Shown here in pieces: positions 5,580 to 14,392 of a stretch of 15,078 bases of DNA. A model generated the notes under the pieces. That model made no database searches, was not told the origin of the DNA, and saw nothing but the letters and a program-made list of their open reading frames with translations. Origin of the DNA: Cytophagales bacterium (GTDB lineage Bacteria; Bacteroidota; Bacteroidia; Cytophagales; Cyclobacteriaceae). The stretch lies in NCBI GenBank assembly GCA_003504855.1, contig DNZD01000260.1, forward strand, positions 1 to 15,078, written 5' to 3'. Both the position numbers and the translations under genes were made by a program. Position 1 is the first letter of the stretch; every line of letters starts with the position of its first letter.

Positions 5580-7448
5580 CTAAGAGGACCGGTACGCCAT
5601 TTCATACACCGACTTGGAGTGTGGCCCGAGAAATACCCGCGCATAGGTGCGGATGATGGCCAGTCCGTCGATGATAAAGCTCAGGGAAATGATCACGGCC
5701 AGGCCGGCCTGATCTTCATGAATATGGGAGAAGATCAGGTCTTCGCCTACAAACGTAGCGGTAATTGGAAAGCCGGATACCCCGAGGCAAGCCAACAGGA
5801 ATACAAACGCAAACTTCGGATGTTTGTAGGAGTGACCATGAAACTGGTCGAGGTCAATATTCCCTTCATGGCGACGCAACCAGCGCAGGCTTTCAAATCC
5901 GAGAATACCCGCGATGGCCACGCCACTGAGGTAGAGGTGAACTTCGCTGAAGCTGAATTCCTCATTAAATGAAATGGCCAGGGCAATCCAGAAGTGGTTC
6001 ATGACCACCAGCAGCCAGCTTAACCGGGCGTGCTTGCGTTCCGTAAAAGCCTTTAATACCATGGCCAGTGCAATCAGTGAAAAGAGATAGGGCAGGTAGA
6101 TCACGATAGTGGCAGGAACAAGTTCGCGGTTATACACCGTATACAATCCAATGAGATACACCGGGATGCCAATGTAGAAGGCGCGTTCAAGGGTAAGAAA
6201 GTTGAGCCGGCTGCCGATTCGTTTTATGGGATTCCACATGTACCGGTACATCAGGGAATCGATATTCCATTCTTTCAGACATAGCATGTATAAGGTGTAC
6301 TCCAGTCGTTTCGGTAGTGAGTCTTCCGGTGATTGTGTTCGTGGCGTGAAGTTGTAGAACTGTTCGCGGATCAGGTAGCTCACCACGGAAGGAGAGACCA
6401 GCAACTGGTAAGTGCGGAGGAATGCATTTCCGGCAAAGTGAACCAGGGCCAGGCGCTCGAAGCCTGCGGCCACCTCGATAAAGATCAATCCTATTTGTGC
6501 AATTGACGCGTAGGCAACCTGACTCTTCACCGACGACTGCACCCGGGCTATGCCGGTGGCCACGAGACTCGTGAATAGCCCCATCACGGCAATAAATATC
6601 CGCACCGAGGTCTGTTGTTCCCAGAAGGGATACGTGCGCAGCATCAGGAATACCCCGAGGTGGACCGACAATGAACCATAGAAAATCGCGGAAGACGGCG
6701 TAGGTCCTTCCATGGCGCGTGGCAGCCAGGATGAAAACGGCAACTGGGCTGACTTGGCAGCAGCAGACAAGAACAAGGCCAGCGCGATAAATACGCCGAT
6801 TAAAGTATGTGATTGCAGGTGTTCGTGTACAAGTTCTGCATTGTTGAGCTTGAGAAATGTAATGTTCTCATGCCACAGGTGGTGACTCATCCACATGGCC
6901 AGGATTAACCCGACGTCGCCGATGCGGTAAATGGAAAATACTTTTACTGCATTTTTTACCGGCAGGTAGCGATCGCGGTAGAAGGCGATCAGGAGGAAAG
7001 AGGAAATGCCTAAGACTTCCCAGCCAATGAAAAGTGTTTCGAGGTTGCCGGAGAAAATCGCCACGTTATATCCGAGGTAGAAAAATTGGATCGTGTTGAA
7101 GAACCGCTTGTACCCTCCTTCGCGGTGCATGTAATACCGGCTGTAAATCGTGACAAGGAACGTCAGGATCGCGCCGACGATCAGGTACGTGGCGGTAATT
7201 CTGTCAAAGTAAAAATCAATAAAAAAGGAATAGTCATTGGTCTGATAAATCACGACCTCCTTAATGTTGAGCACGGGCATCCCATTGAATAACCAGTATA
7301 CAATGAAGCCGGTGGCCACCAGCAGGTGAAGGCCTACCGCTGAGAATGCTGCCCAGGAGATGGTGTCTTCCTTTTGTCGCGGAATGAGGAGATTAAACAT
7401 AAACCCGATGACGGGCCAAATGACGAAGAAATTAATAAACGCGTTCAT
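5580..7448 (-). CDS. dabB: DabB: NuoL-like proton-conducting subunit of the DAB bicarbonate-accumulating complex
   Basis: A 622-residue polytopic membrane protein of the proton-conducting transporter family (NuoL/MrpA type). Visible family features are GWEVLGISSFLLIAF, with the TM5 glutamate E144; KSAQLPFSSWLPRAMEGPTP from residue 232 (key lysine K232); and a C-terminal block FLGPHSKS after further helices. The usual NuoL 'IHAATMV' stretch reads FYGSLSV here, as expected for DabB/MpsA and not for complex I. It begins 6 nt after dabA and shares its transcript. No other nuo gene is present. In characterised DAB/MpsAB systems this subunit is thought to couple a cation gradient (H+ or Na+) to CO2 hydration by DabA at the inner membrane. 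It is longer than MpsA-type partners (about 500 residues), with added membrane/loop sequence from ~380. The ion used is unknown. Confidence 0.85.
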   Translation of the reverse strand: MNAFINFFVIWPVIGFMFNLLIPRQKEDTISWAAFSAVGLHLLVATGFIVYWLFNGMPVLNIKEVVIYQTNDYSFFIDFYFDRITATYLIVGAILTFLVTIYSRYYMHREGGYKRFFNTIQFFYLGYNVAIFSGNLETLFIGWEVLGISSFLLIAFYRDRYLPVKNAVKVFSIYRIGDVGLILAMWMSHHLWHENITFLKLNNAELVHEHLQSHTLIGVFIALALFLSAAAKSAQLPFSSWLPRAMEGPTPSSAIFYGSLSVHLGVFLMLRTYPFWEQQTSVRIFIAVMGLFTSLVATGIARVQSSVKSQVAYASIAQIGLIFIEVAAGFERLALVHFAGNAFLRTYQLLVSPSVVSYLIREQFYNFTPRTQSPEDSLPKRLEYTLYMLCLKEWNIDSLMYRYMWNPIKRIGSRLNFLTLERAFYIGIPVYLIGLYTVYNRELVPATIVIYLPYLFSLIALAMVLKAFTERKHARLSWLLVVMNHFWIALAISFNEEFSFSEVHLYLSGVAIAGILGFESLRWLRRHEGNIDLDQFHGHSYKHPKFAFVFLLACLGVSGFPITATFVGEDLIFSHIHEDQAGLAVIISLSFIIDGLAIIRTYARVFLGPHSKSVYEMAYRSS

Positions 7449-7454
7449 GAGTGC

Positions 7455-9944
7455 TTAAGCGATTTCGTAAACGGGCAGGTTGTCCTGATTTTCTTCCAGG
7501 ATCTCGTTGATGTTCTGGGGATGTTCAATGGTGGTATCCAGTACCTGGTAGGGTGTGAATTTGCCGTCACCAAAAACGTACAACTGATGCGTCTCCGGGT
7601 CAATGGCCACCAGATGCACCCAATCATTAATGAACCATTCGTACGTCTCAGGAGCTGCTGATATCGTCTTGAACACAATCTCTGGTTTGTGTTCAATGAT
7701 GATCAATAGCCGCACCGGGTCATGTACTTCAATCATCTGACTGGGCAAACCGGGTCGGAGGTCACCATCAATGCCGTTGGCCACGCCAAATAGTCCCATG
7801 ACATTATGCGGCAATTTCGTACCGGCACCCAATTTTTGATTGTCCACGCGGGAGAAGAAATACTCCAGGTTAATGCCTCCACAAACCGGACCCAGGGGTT
7901 TGACGATACCGGTCAGCAGTTTACCATCCGGATCGATGGCGTAGTCGTATGAGTTGAGGAACGAACGACGATCCAGAAATAGTTTTTTTGTTAAGGCGCG
8001 CCTGCCCACGATGCAAAGTGCGTTGGTAGCGTGATTCAATTCGGGTCTCGGTTCGAAGAGCGATACTGAACGCAACCGGATGGCTTCATGAATCACCGTC
8101 GCTGGTAAATGTGTATCGACCGATACAAAACGGCGGCTGCGCTCTTTCGCATTCAGGTCCAATGCCGTTTCAAATGTCCTGTTGTTGGCTTCGTGCTGCT
8201 TTGTGTTTTCAGCCGAAAGGGCATGCTCATCAAAAAATACAATCTCATCCCGGGTGGTGTCGTGCAAGCCGCCAACAAACTGTGTAGTGACAGGAATAGG
8301 TACACCACGTTGTGCCAGAATTTCCCGAACCTTAGGGTGATTGAGCATGTGACACATCACCCGAGAATTCACAGAGCCGGCCCGACCCGAGCATGCACCG
8401 CAATCATAAGCGGCGTAATGTGGATTGTTGACACTGCTCGACCCATGCCCGACGAGATACACCAGCGGCGCAAAGTCTTTCACCAGACCAATACTCTTGA
8501 GCAGGCTCTCGGCGCGGTTGGCCATCTCTTCGATGTTGAAACCAATCTGTAATTCATTCTCCCGGTCTGCCGGATTGGTGTTCTCTATTGTCAGCCGTGA
8601 ATTCTTATCCATGTGCTTGAACGACGAGGCGGTCGCCGGACTCATGGAAGGGCGGAAGATATTGATGAATAATTTCAGTGCTGACCAAAAGCCCAGCGTC
8701 TGACTAATGAGCCAACCCCGGAACAATCCGTGGGTAGTCTTGGAGAAAGTAATATCAGTTTCCCGCTTGGTGGTACCTCCCACTTCTTTAATCAGGTACT
8801 TGGGCGTTACGGGCCATGGGCAGAGCTTGGTATAGAATTTTCCGTTTTCGGGCTGGAAGTAAAACTCCACACTGAAAAATCCAGGTGTACCATAGGTTTC
8901 ACAGGCATCATCAGTCTTCTCCAGGTATCGACGCAAGGAGCATTCGCGGTCATCGATACAGAAGATAGCCTGGAAAGTCTTTTTCGGAATGGGGGGTAGT
9001 TCGCTTTTCTTCTGAACAGCCGCCAATACGTCATTGTAATAGGTCCACTCAAATGCTTCCTGCCACAGACGAATGGCTTCGTGCAGATCGGTCACCTGCA
9101 CTTCATCAAAGAGTTCTACTGCTTTGTTGGTCATACTGGCACCCAGCGGTGGCCATTCACCACCAAATGATAGATCGAGCGCATCGATTTCAAGCAGGAG
9201 TTCGAAGATAATCAGTTCGCGGAGGGAAATTTTTCTTTGGTCCAGCAGCGTAAAGGGTACGTCTTCAACCACCGACACCATACCTGCCCAGCCCTGGTGG
9301 GCAAACTGCTGGTCGAAAAGATATTGCTTGTACACTGATTCATCGCCCACGACGATCTTAAGGAGCAGTTCAATCGTTGGGTTTTCAAAAAGCAGTTGTT
9401 GTGCGCGGGATCTCTTGAAGAAGCTGGAATAACTCTTCCGCTCCATTTCGGTAATGGCTTCCAGAAACGTGCGGTCACCCAGCGGGAAGGGCCACATGCT
9501 GATACCCTGATCGAGGTAACTGCAGAGCGTGCGAAACAGGATCGGATGCACCAGGGAGTCCAGGTCAATTTGATAGTATCGTTTCCAGTTGGAGCGCAAC
9601 GACCCTATGCGTGGAAACGGCGGTGGCGAAAAATTGCCTTTGGTCAACCGTTCTTTCCATTCCGTTAGGTTTGCTTTCCCTTTTTGCTCGATAATGATCC
9701 GGTCCAGTATCGCGTCTTTGATCCGGCCCTCAGCGTACAGCTTGCGATATTCATCCAATGACAAGGTGACCCGATACCCCAGGATCTCAGACGCCCTTCT
9801 AATGGCATCATGAAATTTCAGGTGCTGAAATGCATGGAGGGTATTGTGGTGAATGAAGTCCTTGAGGGGCGATTGAGCCGGCAAATAGTGCTTTAGTTCG
9901 TGAAGAACGTCGTGCTCATTAAAATCAGGTGACGAAGGGTTCAT
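7455..9944 (-). CDS. dabA: DabA: DUF2309 carbonic-anhydrase-like subunit of the DAB complex
   Basis: An 829-residue protein of the DUF2309/UPF0753 family, the soluble, membrane-attached half of the DAB inorganic carbon accumulation complex. It hydrates CO2 to bicarbonate at a beta-carbonic-anhydrase-like zinc site. All four site residues known from the Halothiobacillus protein can be placed: C329 and D331 in FCIDDREC, H500 in GHGSSS, and C515 in YDCGACSGR. The H-to-C spacing of 15 equals that of the characterised enzyme. The N-terminus (FIHHNTLHAFQHLKFHDA) is also typical. The site looks intact. It is the first gene of the operon, with dabB 6 nt downstream. The upstream gap holds a perfect TAAATTTG box. 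The likely role is supplying bicarbonate for carboxylases when CO2 is scarce. No Rubisco or carboxysome genes are nearby, so an anaplerotic role is inferred. Confidence 0.92.
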   Translation of the reverse strand: MNPSSPDFNEHDVLHELKHYLPAQSPLKDFIHHNTLHAFQHLKFHDAIRRASEILGYRVTLSLDEYRKLYAEGRIKDAILDRIIIEQKGKANLTEWKERLTKGNFSPPPFPRIGSLRSNWKRYYQIDLDSLVHPILFRTLCSYLDQGISMWPFPLGDRTFLEAITEMERKSYSSFFKRSRAQQLLFENPTIELLLKIVVGDESVYKQYLFDQQFAHQGWAGMVSVVEDVPFTLLDQRKISLRELIIFELLLEIDALDLSFGGEWPPLGASMTNKAVELFDEVQVTDLHEAIRLWQEAFEWTYYNDVLAAVQKKSELPPIPKKTFQAIFCIDDRECSLRRYLEKTDDACETYGTPGFFSVEFYFQPENGKFYTKLCPWPVTPKYLIKEVGGTTKRETDITFSKTTHGLFRGWLISQTLGFWSALKLFINIFRPSMSPATASSFKHMDKNSRLTIENTNPADRENELQIGFNIEEMANRAESLLKSIGLVKDFAPLVYLVGHGSSSVNNPHYAAYDCGACSGRAGSVNSRVMCHMLNHPKVREILAQRGVPIPVTTQFVGGLHDTTRDEIVFFDEHALSAENTKQHEANNRTFETALDLNAKERSRRFVSVDTHLPATVIHEAIRLRSVSLFEPRPELNHATNALCIVGRRALTKKLFLDRRSFLNSYDYAIDPDGKLLTGIVKPLGPVCGGINLEYFFSRVDNQKLGAGTKLPHNVMGLFGVANGIDGDLRPGLPSQMIEVHDPVRLLIIIEHKPEIVFKTISAAPETYEWFINDWVHLVAIDPETHQLYVFGDGKFTPYQVLDTTIEHPQNINEILEENQDNLPVYEIA

Positions 9945-10020
9945 CAGTTCAGTAGTAGTTTTGGTAGGGACCTGGGGTGACGTTTAGATGTAAAAATACC
10001 CTTGGGTCACCATCATCCTT

Positions 10021-10028
10021 CAAATTTA
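10021..10028 (-). promoter_or_regulatory. Candidate -7 promoter box (TAAATTTG) for dabA-dabB
   Basis: On the minus strand this reads TAAATTTG, an exact match to the Bacteroidota -7 consensus TAnnTTTG. Transcription would begin near 10014, giving a leader of about 70 nt before the dabA ATG (9944). No -33 TTG is found at ~20 bp. The leader would contain a 6-bp GGTGAC/GTCACC inverted repeat (9976-9981 with 10006-10011). The rest of the 164-bp divergent gap shows nothing further clear. TACCTTTC at 10083-10090 is a one-mismatch -7 candidate for the plus-strand dehydrogenase. Confidence 0.4.
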
Positions 10029-10108
10029 CCTCCGACAGGCGACTAATTCCGTGAGCGGCGGCTTTTTGTTGCCCCACGCGCATACCTTTCCCATGAATAT
10101 CCCGAACC

Positions 10109-12283
10109 ATGTGGTTTAATTCGAACCATTCTGCACGCCTAACGACTGTTTTGGCTTCCATTGCGCTAATGCTGGCATCCTGCTCCCAAACGCATTCCCC
10201 ATACGATGAATGGCGCGTGGCAGGAGGAACCAAAGCCAACAGCAGGTACAGTACCCTGTTGCAGATTGACACGTCCAACGTGAACAAGCTTGAGGTGGCC
10301 TGGACATACAGCAGCCACGATGCAGACATGATCAACCACTCACAGATTCAATGCAATCCCATCATCGTGGATGGTGTACTGTATGGCACCTCTCCGCAAC
10401 TCAAAGTCATCGCGTTGGATGCGGCAACAGGAGCCGAACGTTGGGTCTTTGATCCGCAAAAGGATAGCACGGGTGCGTTTATTCCCAGAGCGGGCATGAA
10501 CAACAACCGGGGTGTAACGTGGTGGCACGACAACAATGATCGCCGCATATTCTTTGCAGCCGGTGAATCGCTTTATGCATTGGACGCCACTACCGGCAAG
10601 CCAATCCCTCAATTCGGAAGAGGGGGAAAGGTAGACCTGCACGATGGACTGGGTCGCGAGGTCGGTGATCTTTATGTAGCGGCAACGTCACCCGGTATTA
10701 TCTATCAGGACATGATCATTATGGGCTCGCGTGTATCTGAAGGCACTGACGCAGCACCTGGCCACATCCGTGCATATGATGTGCGCACAGGCAAACAACA
10801 ATGGATATTTCATACGATTCCTCAACCCGGGGAGCCCGGCTTTGAATCATGGGATGACACCACCGCCTATAAACATATTGGCGGTGCCAATGCCTGGGCA
10901 GGATTCAGCCTCGATGAGAAACGCGGATTGTTGTTTGCGCCAACGGGTTCCGCATCATTCGACTTCTATGGCGGCAAGCGAAAGGGCAATAACCTCTATG
11001 CGAATTGTATCCTGGCCCTTGATGCAAAATCAGGGAAATTGGTTTGGCATTTTCAGACTGTTCACCATGATGTGTGGGATAAAGACCTGCCCACCGCGCC
11101 TTCGCTCGTCACGGTCATGCACAACGGTATACTGGTGGATGCCTTGGCACAACCCACGAAGTTTGGATTTGTATTTGTGCTTAACCGGGAAACCGGTGAA
11201 TCTTTGTTTCCCATTGAAGAGCGACCGGTCCCAGCTGTATCAGAATTGAAGGGTGAGCAGTTGTCGCCCACACAACCGCATCCAATACTACCCAAGCCAT
11301 TCACCCGCCAGCAGTTTACGGAAGCAGACATCAATGATCTGTTGCCGGACTCATCGTATCAGGAGGTCAGGAAGAGATTCCGTAGCTATGCAACCGGCGG
11401 CATGTTTACGCCACCCGCCAAACAAGGCACGGTATTTTTTCCGGGGCTGGATGGTGGTGCCGAATGGGGTGGCGCAGCGTTTGATCCACAATCAGCGATG
11501 CTGTATGTGAACGCCAATGAAATGCCATGGGCGATAGCCATGGTGGACGTGAAACCGGGTGTGTCCAAGTCAGAAAATTTCGGAGAGGCAGGCCAGCGGT
11601 TGTACATTCAATATTGTATGTCGTGTCATGGTGCCAACCGGGAAGGGGCGGGTAACGCTCCAAATCTCACAGGCATTGAAAATAGATACAATTCAAATAC
11701 CCTGAAGGATCTCGTGATTGCCGGTCGACGCAGGATGCCCGCCCTGAAACTTTCGGATGAGGAGTATTCGGCGATCGCATCATTTGTTCTGAATAATAAG
11801 GTTGATCAACGGCGGCGTTTTGTGGCAGCACGGACCCCCATTGATTCATTCCGTCAACTTCCATATACCATCGATGGCTACCGGAAGTTCATCAGCCGGG
11901 AAGGATACCCTGCGATCAAACCGCCGTGGGGAACATTGAATGCCATTAACCTGAACACCGGCGAATTGGCCTGGCAGATTCCGCTGGGAGAACATCCTGA
12001 CTTTATTGGTAGGGGAATAGTCACGGGTACTGAGAATTATGGCGGGCCGGTAGTTACGGCCGGAGGACTGGTATTTATTGCAGCCACGAAGGACAGTAAG
12101 ATCAGGGCCTTCCACAAAAGGACAGGAGTCTTGTTGTGGGAGTCGCTTCTTCCTGCGCCAGCCTTTGCCACGCCGGCCGTCTATGCAGTGAATGGTCGTC
12201 AATTTGTGGTAGTGCCATGTGGCGGCGGAAAGCTTGGCACGCGTTCCGGTGATGCCTATGTGGCGTTCGCATTACCCGAGTAA
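10109..12283 (+). CDS. Lipoprotein PQQ-dependent dehydrogenase with inserted cytochrome c domain (Gcd-like)
   Basis: A 724-residue quinoprotein. The N-terminus is a lipoprotein signal: arginine at 10, a hydrophobic stretch, then the lipobox LASC with C25. Serine at +2 suggests outer-membrane anchoring. Residues ~30-480 form PQQ propeller blades, with AW-type repeats such as DAATGAERWVFDP and the motif VHHDVWD (H319/H320), shared with membrane glucose dehydrogenase. A cytochrome c domain is then inserted: CMSCH at 503-507 with a probable axial methionine M543 in RRRMPALKL. The last propeller part follows (~590-724), with GGPVVTAGGLVFIAATKDSK and a final GDAYVAFALPE. It oxidises an aldose or alcohol in the periplasm and passes electrons via PQQ and haem to the respiratory chain. 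Glucose is a guess and substrate is undetermined. No PQQ-synthesis gene is in the window. The start was chosen for the signal peptide, and no Shine-Dalgarno is seen. Confidence 0.87.
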   Translation: MWFNSNHSARLTTVLASIALMLASCSQTHSPYDEWRVAGGTKANSRYSTLLQIDTSNVNKLEVAWTYSSHDADMINHSQIQCNPIIVDGVLYGTSPQLKVIALDAATGAERWVFDPQKDSTGAFIPRAGMNNNRGVTWWHDNNDRRIFFAAGESLYALDATTGKPIPQFGRGGKVDLHDGLGREVGDLYVAATSPGIIYQDMIIMGSRVSEGTDAAPGHIRAYDVRTGKQQWIFHTIPQPGEPGFESWDDTTAYKHIGGANAWAGFSLDEKRGLLFAPTGSASFDFYGGKRKGNNLYANCILALDAKSGKLVWHFQTVHHDVWDKDLPTAPSLVTVMHNGILVDALAQPTKFGFVFVLNRETGESLFPIEERPVPAVSELKGEQLSPTQPHPILPKPFTRQQFTEADINDLLPDSSYQEVRKRFRSYATGGMFTPPAKQGTVFFPGLDGGAEWGGAAFDPQSAMLYVNANEMPWAIAMVDVKPGVSKSENFGEAGQRLYIQYCMSCHGANREGAGNAPNLTGIENRYNSNTLKDLVIAGRRRMPALKLSDEEYSAIASFVLNNKVDQRRRFVAARTPIDSFRQLPYTIDGYRKFISREGYPAIKPPWGTLNAINLNTGELAWQIPLGEHPDFIGRGIVTGTENYGGPVVTAGGLVFIAATKDSKIRAFHKRTGVLLWESLLPAPAFATPAVYAVNGRQFVVVPCGGGKLGTRSGDAYVAFALPE

Positions 12284-12311
12284 TCGGAAAAATGCTGGTG
12301 CTTGATTACTC
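12278..12311. repeat. 8-bp inverted repeat spanning the dehydrogenase stop and the next promoter
   Basis: GAGTAATC (12278-12285) is the exact reverse complement of GATTACTC (12304-12311), with an 18-base loop. The left arm contains the dehydrogenase TAA stop, and the right arm overlaps the -33 TTG of the GH127 promoter. There is no T-run after it, so it is a poor terminator. It could be an operator or 3' stem. Confidence 0.4.
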
Positions 12312-12332
12312 CTGAGGGCTGGAGTACATTTG
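12302..12332 (+). promoter_or_regulatory. Bacteroidota promoter (-33 TTG, 20 bp, -7 TACATTTG) for the GH127 gene
   Basis: TTG at 12302-12304 is separated by exactly 20 bases from TACATTTG at 12325-12332, a perfect TAnnTTTG -7 box. This is the best promoter in the window, with both elements at family spacing. Transcription should start near 12339, about 12 nt before the ATG at 12351. It suggests the GH127-ureohydrolase pair is transcribed independently of the dehydrogenase. Confidence 0.6.
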
Positions 12333-12350
12333 ATTACAATCTTGCCTGCT

Positions 12351-14387
12351 ATGAAATCACTTACTTTTTTGTTGCTGATCATTACCCTCGCCGCCTCGGC
12401 GCAGCCGGTGATTACGGATGTTCAGGTTCCTTCCAATAAATCACTGAATGCACATTACCATACCAATCAGGCACCACTGCTTCCACAGCATTTGGTTAAG
12501 CTTCCGGTCGGTTCAGTACGTCCGGGTGGCTGGCTGCTGAAGAGTCTTCAACTTCAACGCGATGGCCTTGCCGGGCAATTGGGTGAAATCAGTGCGTGGC
12601 TTACCAAAAAGAATAACGCATGGCTCAATAAAGACGGCACCGGCGATTGGGGCTGGGAGGAGATGCCTTACTGGCTGAAAGGCTATGCCAATATGGGATA
12701 TGTGTTACAGGACAAAAAAGTAATCGATGAGGCCATGGTGTGGATCAATGGTACCCTCAACAGCCAGCGCGACAATGGAGACTTTGGCCCTTACGTGATC
12801 CGGAAGACCACCGGAAAGCGCGACCTGTGGGCACAGATGCTGATGCTCTTTGTGTTGCAGTCATACTACGAGTACAGCCATGACGCAAGGGTGATTGACC
12901 ACATGACGAAGTACTTTCAGTGGCAACTGACTATTCCTGAAAATGATTTTCTCACTGACTATTGGGAGAATAGCCGGGGAGGAGATAATCTCTACAGTGT
13001 GTATTGGCTGTACAACATCACCAAAGAACCATGGCTCCTTGATTTGGCTCAGAAGATCCACCGGAATACAGCCAACTGGAAATTGAAAAACTGGCTGCCC
13101 AACTGGCACAATGTGAATATTGCACAATGCTTCCGTGAGCCTGCTACTTACTACCAGCAAAGTGGTGACCCCACTGACCTGCAGGCCAGTTACGACAACC
13201 AGCGTTTCATACGTGAACAGTTTGGCCAGGTACCAGGTGGCATGTTTGGTTCGGATGAAAATTCGCGCAAAGGTTATGTGGATCCGCGTCAGGCGGTGGA
13301 AACCTGCGGCATGGTGGAGCAAATGACGTCGGATGAAATTATGCTGCGGATTACCGGTGACACCTATTGGGCAGAAAATTGCGAAGATGTGGCATTTAAT
13401 ACGTTCCCGGTTTCGTTCATGCCCGACCAACGTTCACTGCGCTACCTCACTGCCCCTAACATGGTGGCCAGCGACAGCAAGAACCACCATCCGGGTATCG
13501 ATAACCCGGGACCATATCTCATGATGAACCCATTCAGCAGCCGCTGTTGCCAGCATAACCATACAAGTGGTTGGGTGTACTATGCCGAGAACCTGTGGAT
13601 GGCTACACCCGATAACGGATTGGCGGCTGTATTATACGCGGAGAGTGACGTGAAGGCAAAAGTGGCAGAAGGAGCGGAGGTTGCCATTCATCAGCAAACC
13701 CATTATCCGTTTGAAGAGCAAATTCAGTTAACCTTACAAATGCCAAAGGCAGTGAACTTCCCGCTGTACCTGCGCATCCCGGCGTGGTGTGAAAACCCTG
13801 GTATTGCAATCAATGGTCAGGTCTTCAATGTGAAGGTGGCTGCCGGTCATTATGCGCGCATTGCCAATACCTGGAAGAACAATGATCGAATCACACTCTC
13901 GTTCCCCATGCAGGTAAAGACCAGAACCTGGGATAAGAACAAAGGCAGTGTCAGTGTGGATTATGGTCCGCTGACATTTTCTTTGAAGATCAAAGAGAAC
14001 TATGTGCGGTATGATTCTAAGGTCACCGCCCAGTATGATTCGAAATGGCAGGAGAATGCGGACCCCACTAAGTGGCCCTCCTATGAAATTCTGCCGGATA
14101 GCCCGTGGAACTATGGATTGAGCATGACTGGTAATTTGGCCAATCAGTTTGTCGTGGTGAAAAAACCATGGCCGCAAGATAATTACCCGTTTACCGTGAC
14201 CGCGGCACCTATTGAAATCAAAACGCATGGGAAACGGATTCCGGGTTGGGCAATAGACCAATATGGACTTTGTGCTGAGTTGCCGGCTAGTCCGGTGGCA
14301 ACCTCCGAACCCGAAGAGGAAATCACGCTTGTTCCTATGGGCACTGCCCGATTACGAATATCAGCCTTCCCTGTAATTAAGAAATAG
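12351..14387 (+). CDS. Secreted GH127-type beta-L-arabinofuranosidase (DUF1680 family)
   Basis: A 678-residue exported glycoside hydrolase of the GH127/DUF1680 family (PF07944). The ATG at 12351 gives a signal peptide (MKSLTFLLLIITLAASAQ) with a likely cut after ASA. Use of an upstream non-ATG start would bury it. An alpha/alpha-barrel region carries the zinc-thiolate site typical of HypBA1-like enzymes: E317 and C319 in VETCG, and the paired cysteines C399-C400 in SRCCQHN. By analogy C399 is the nucleophile. E303 (SDENS) lies about where the acid/base glutamate is expected. Beta-sandwich sequence follows to the C-terminus. Family members remove beta-L-arabinofuranose from plant glycans, and related enzymes act on other sugars, so specificity is uncertain. 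It has its own promoter and is followed 5 nt later by a ureohydrolase. No SusC/SusD or other polysaccharide-locus gene is in the window. Confidence 0.85.
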   Translation: MKSLTFLLLIITLAASAQPVITDVQVPSNKSLNAHYHTNQAPLLPQHLVKLPVGSVRPGGWLLKSLQLQRDGLAGQLGEISAWLTKKNNAWLNKDGTGDWGWEEMPYWLKGYANMGYVLQDKKVIDEAMVWINGTLNSQRDNGDFGPYVIRKTTGKRDLWAQMLMLFVLQSYYEYSHDARVIDHMTKYFQWQLTIPENDFLTDYWENSRGGDNLYSVYWLYNITKEPWLLDLAQKIHRNTANWKLKNWLPNWHNVNIAQCFREPATYYQQSGDPTDLQASYDNQRFIREQFGQVPGGMFGSDENSRKGYVDPRQAVETCGMVEQMTSDEIMLRITGDTYWAENCEDVAFNTFPVSFMPDQRSLRYLTAPNMVASDSKNHHPGIDNPGPYLMMNPFSSRCCQHNHTSGWVYYAENLWMATPDNGLAAVLYAESDVKAKVAEGAEVAIHQQTHYPFEEQIQLTLQMPKAVNFPLYLRIPAWCENPGIAINGQVFNVKVAAGHYARIANTWKNNDRITLSFPMQVKTRTWDKNKGSVSVDYGPLTFSLKIKENYVRYDSKVTAQYDSKWQENADPTKWPSYEILPDSPWNYGLSMTGNLANQFVVVKKPWPQDNYPFTVTAAPIEIKTHGKRIPGWAIDQYGLCAELPASPVATSEPEEEITLVPMGTARLRISAFPVIKK

Positions 14388-14392
14388 TTATT

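Noticed and set aside
5580..7448. Reading dabB as nuoL of respiratory complex I
   Set aside because: No other nuo gene is present, the gene is paired with DUF2309 dabA, and the motif after GPTP differs from NuoL.
12861..13430. 189-codon minus-strand ORF opposite the GH127 gene
   Set aside because: Antisense shadow of a well-conserved glycosidase frame.
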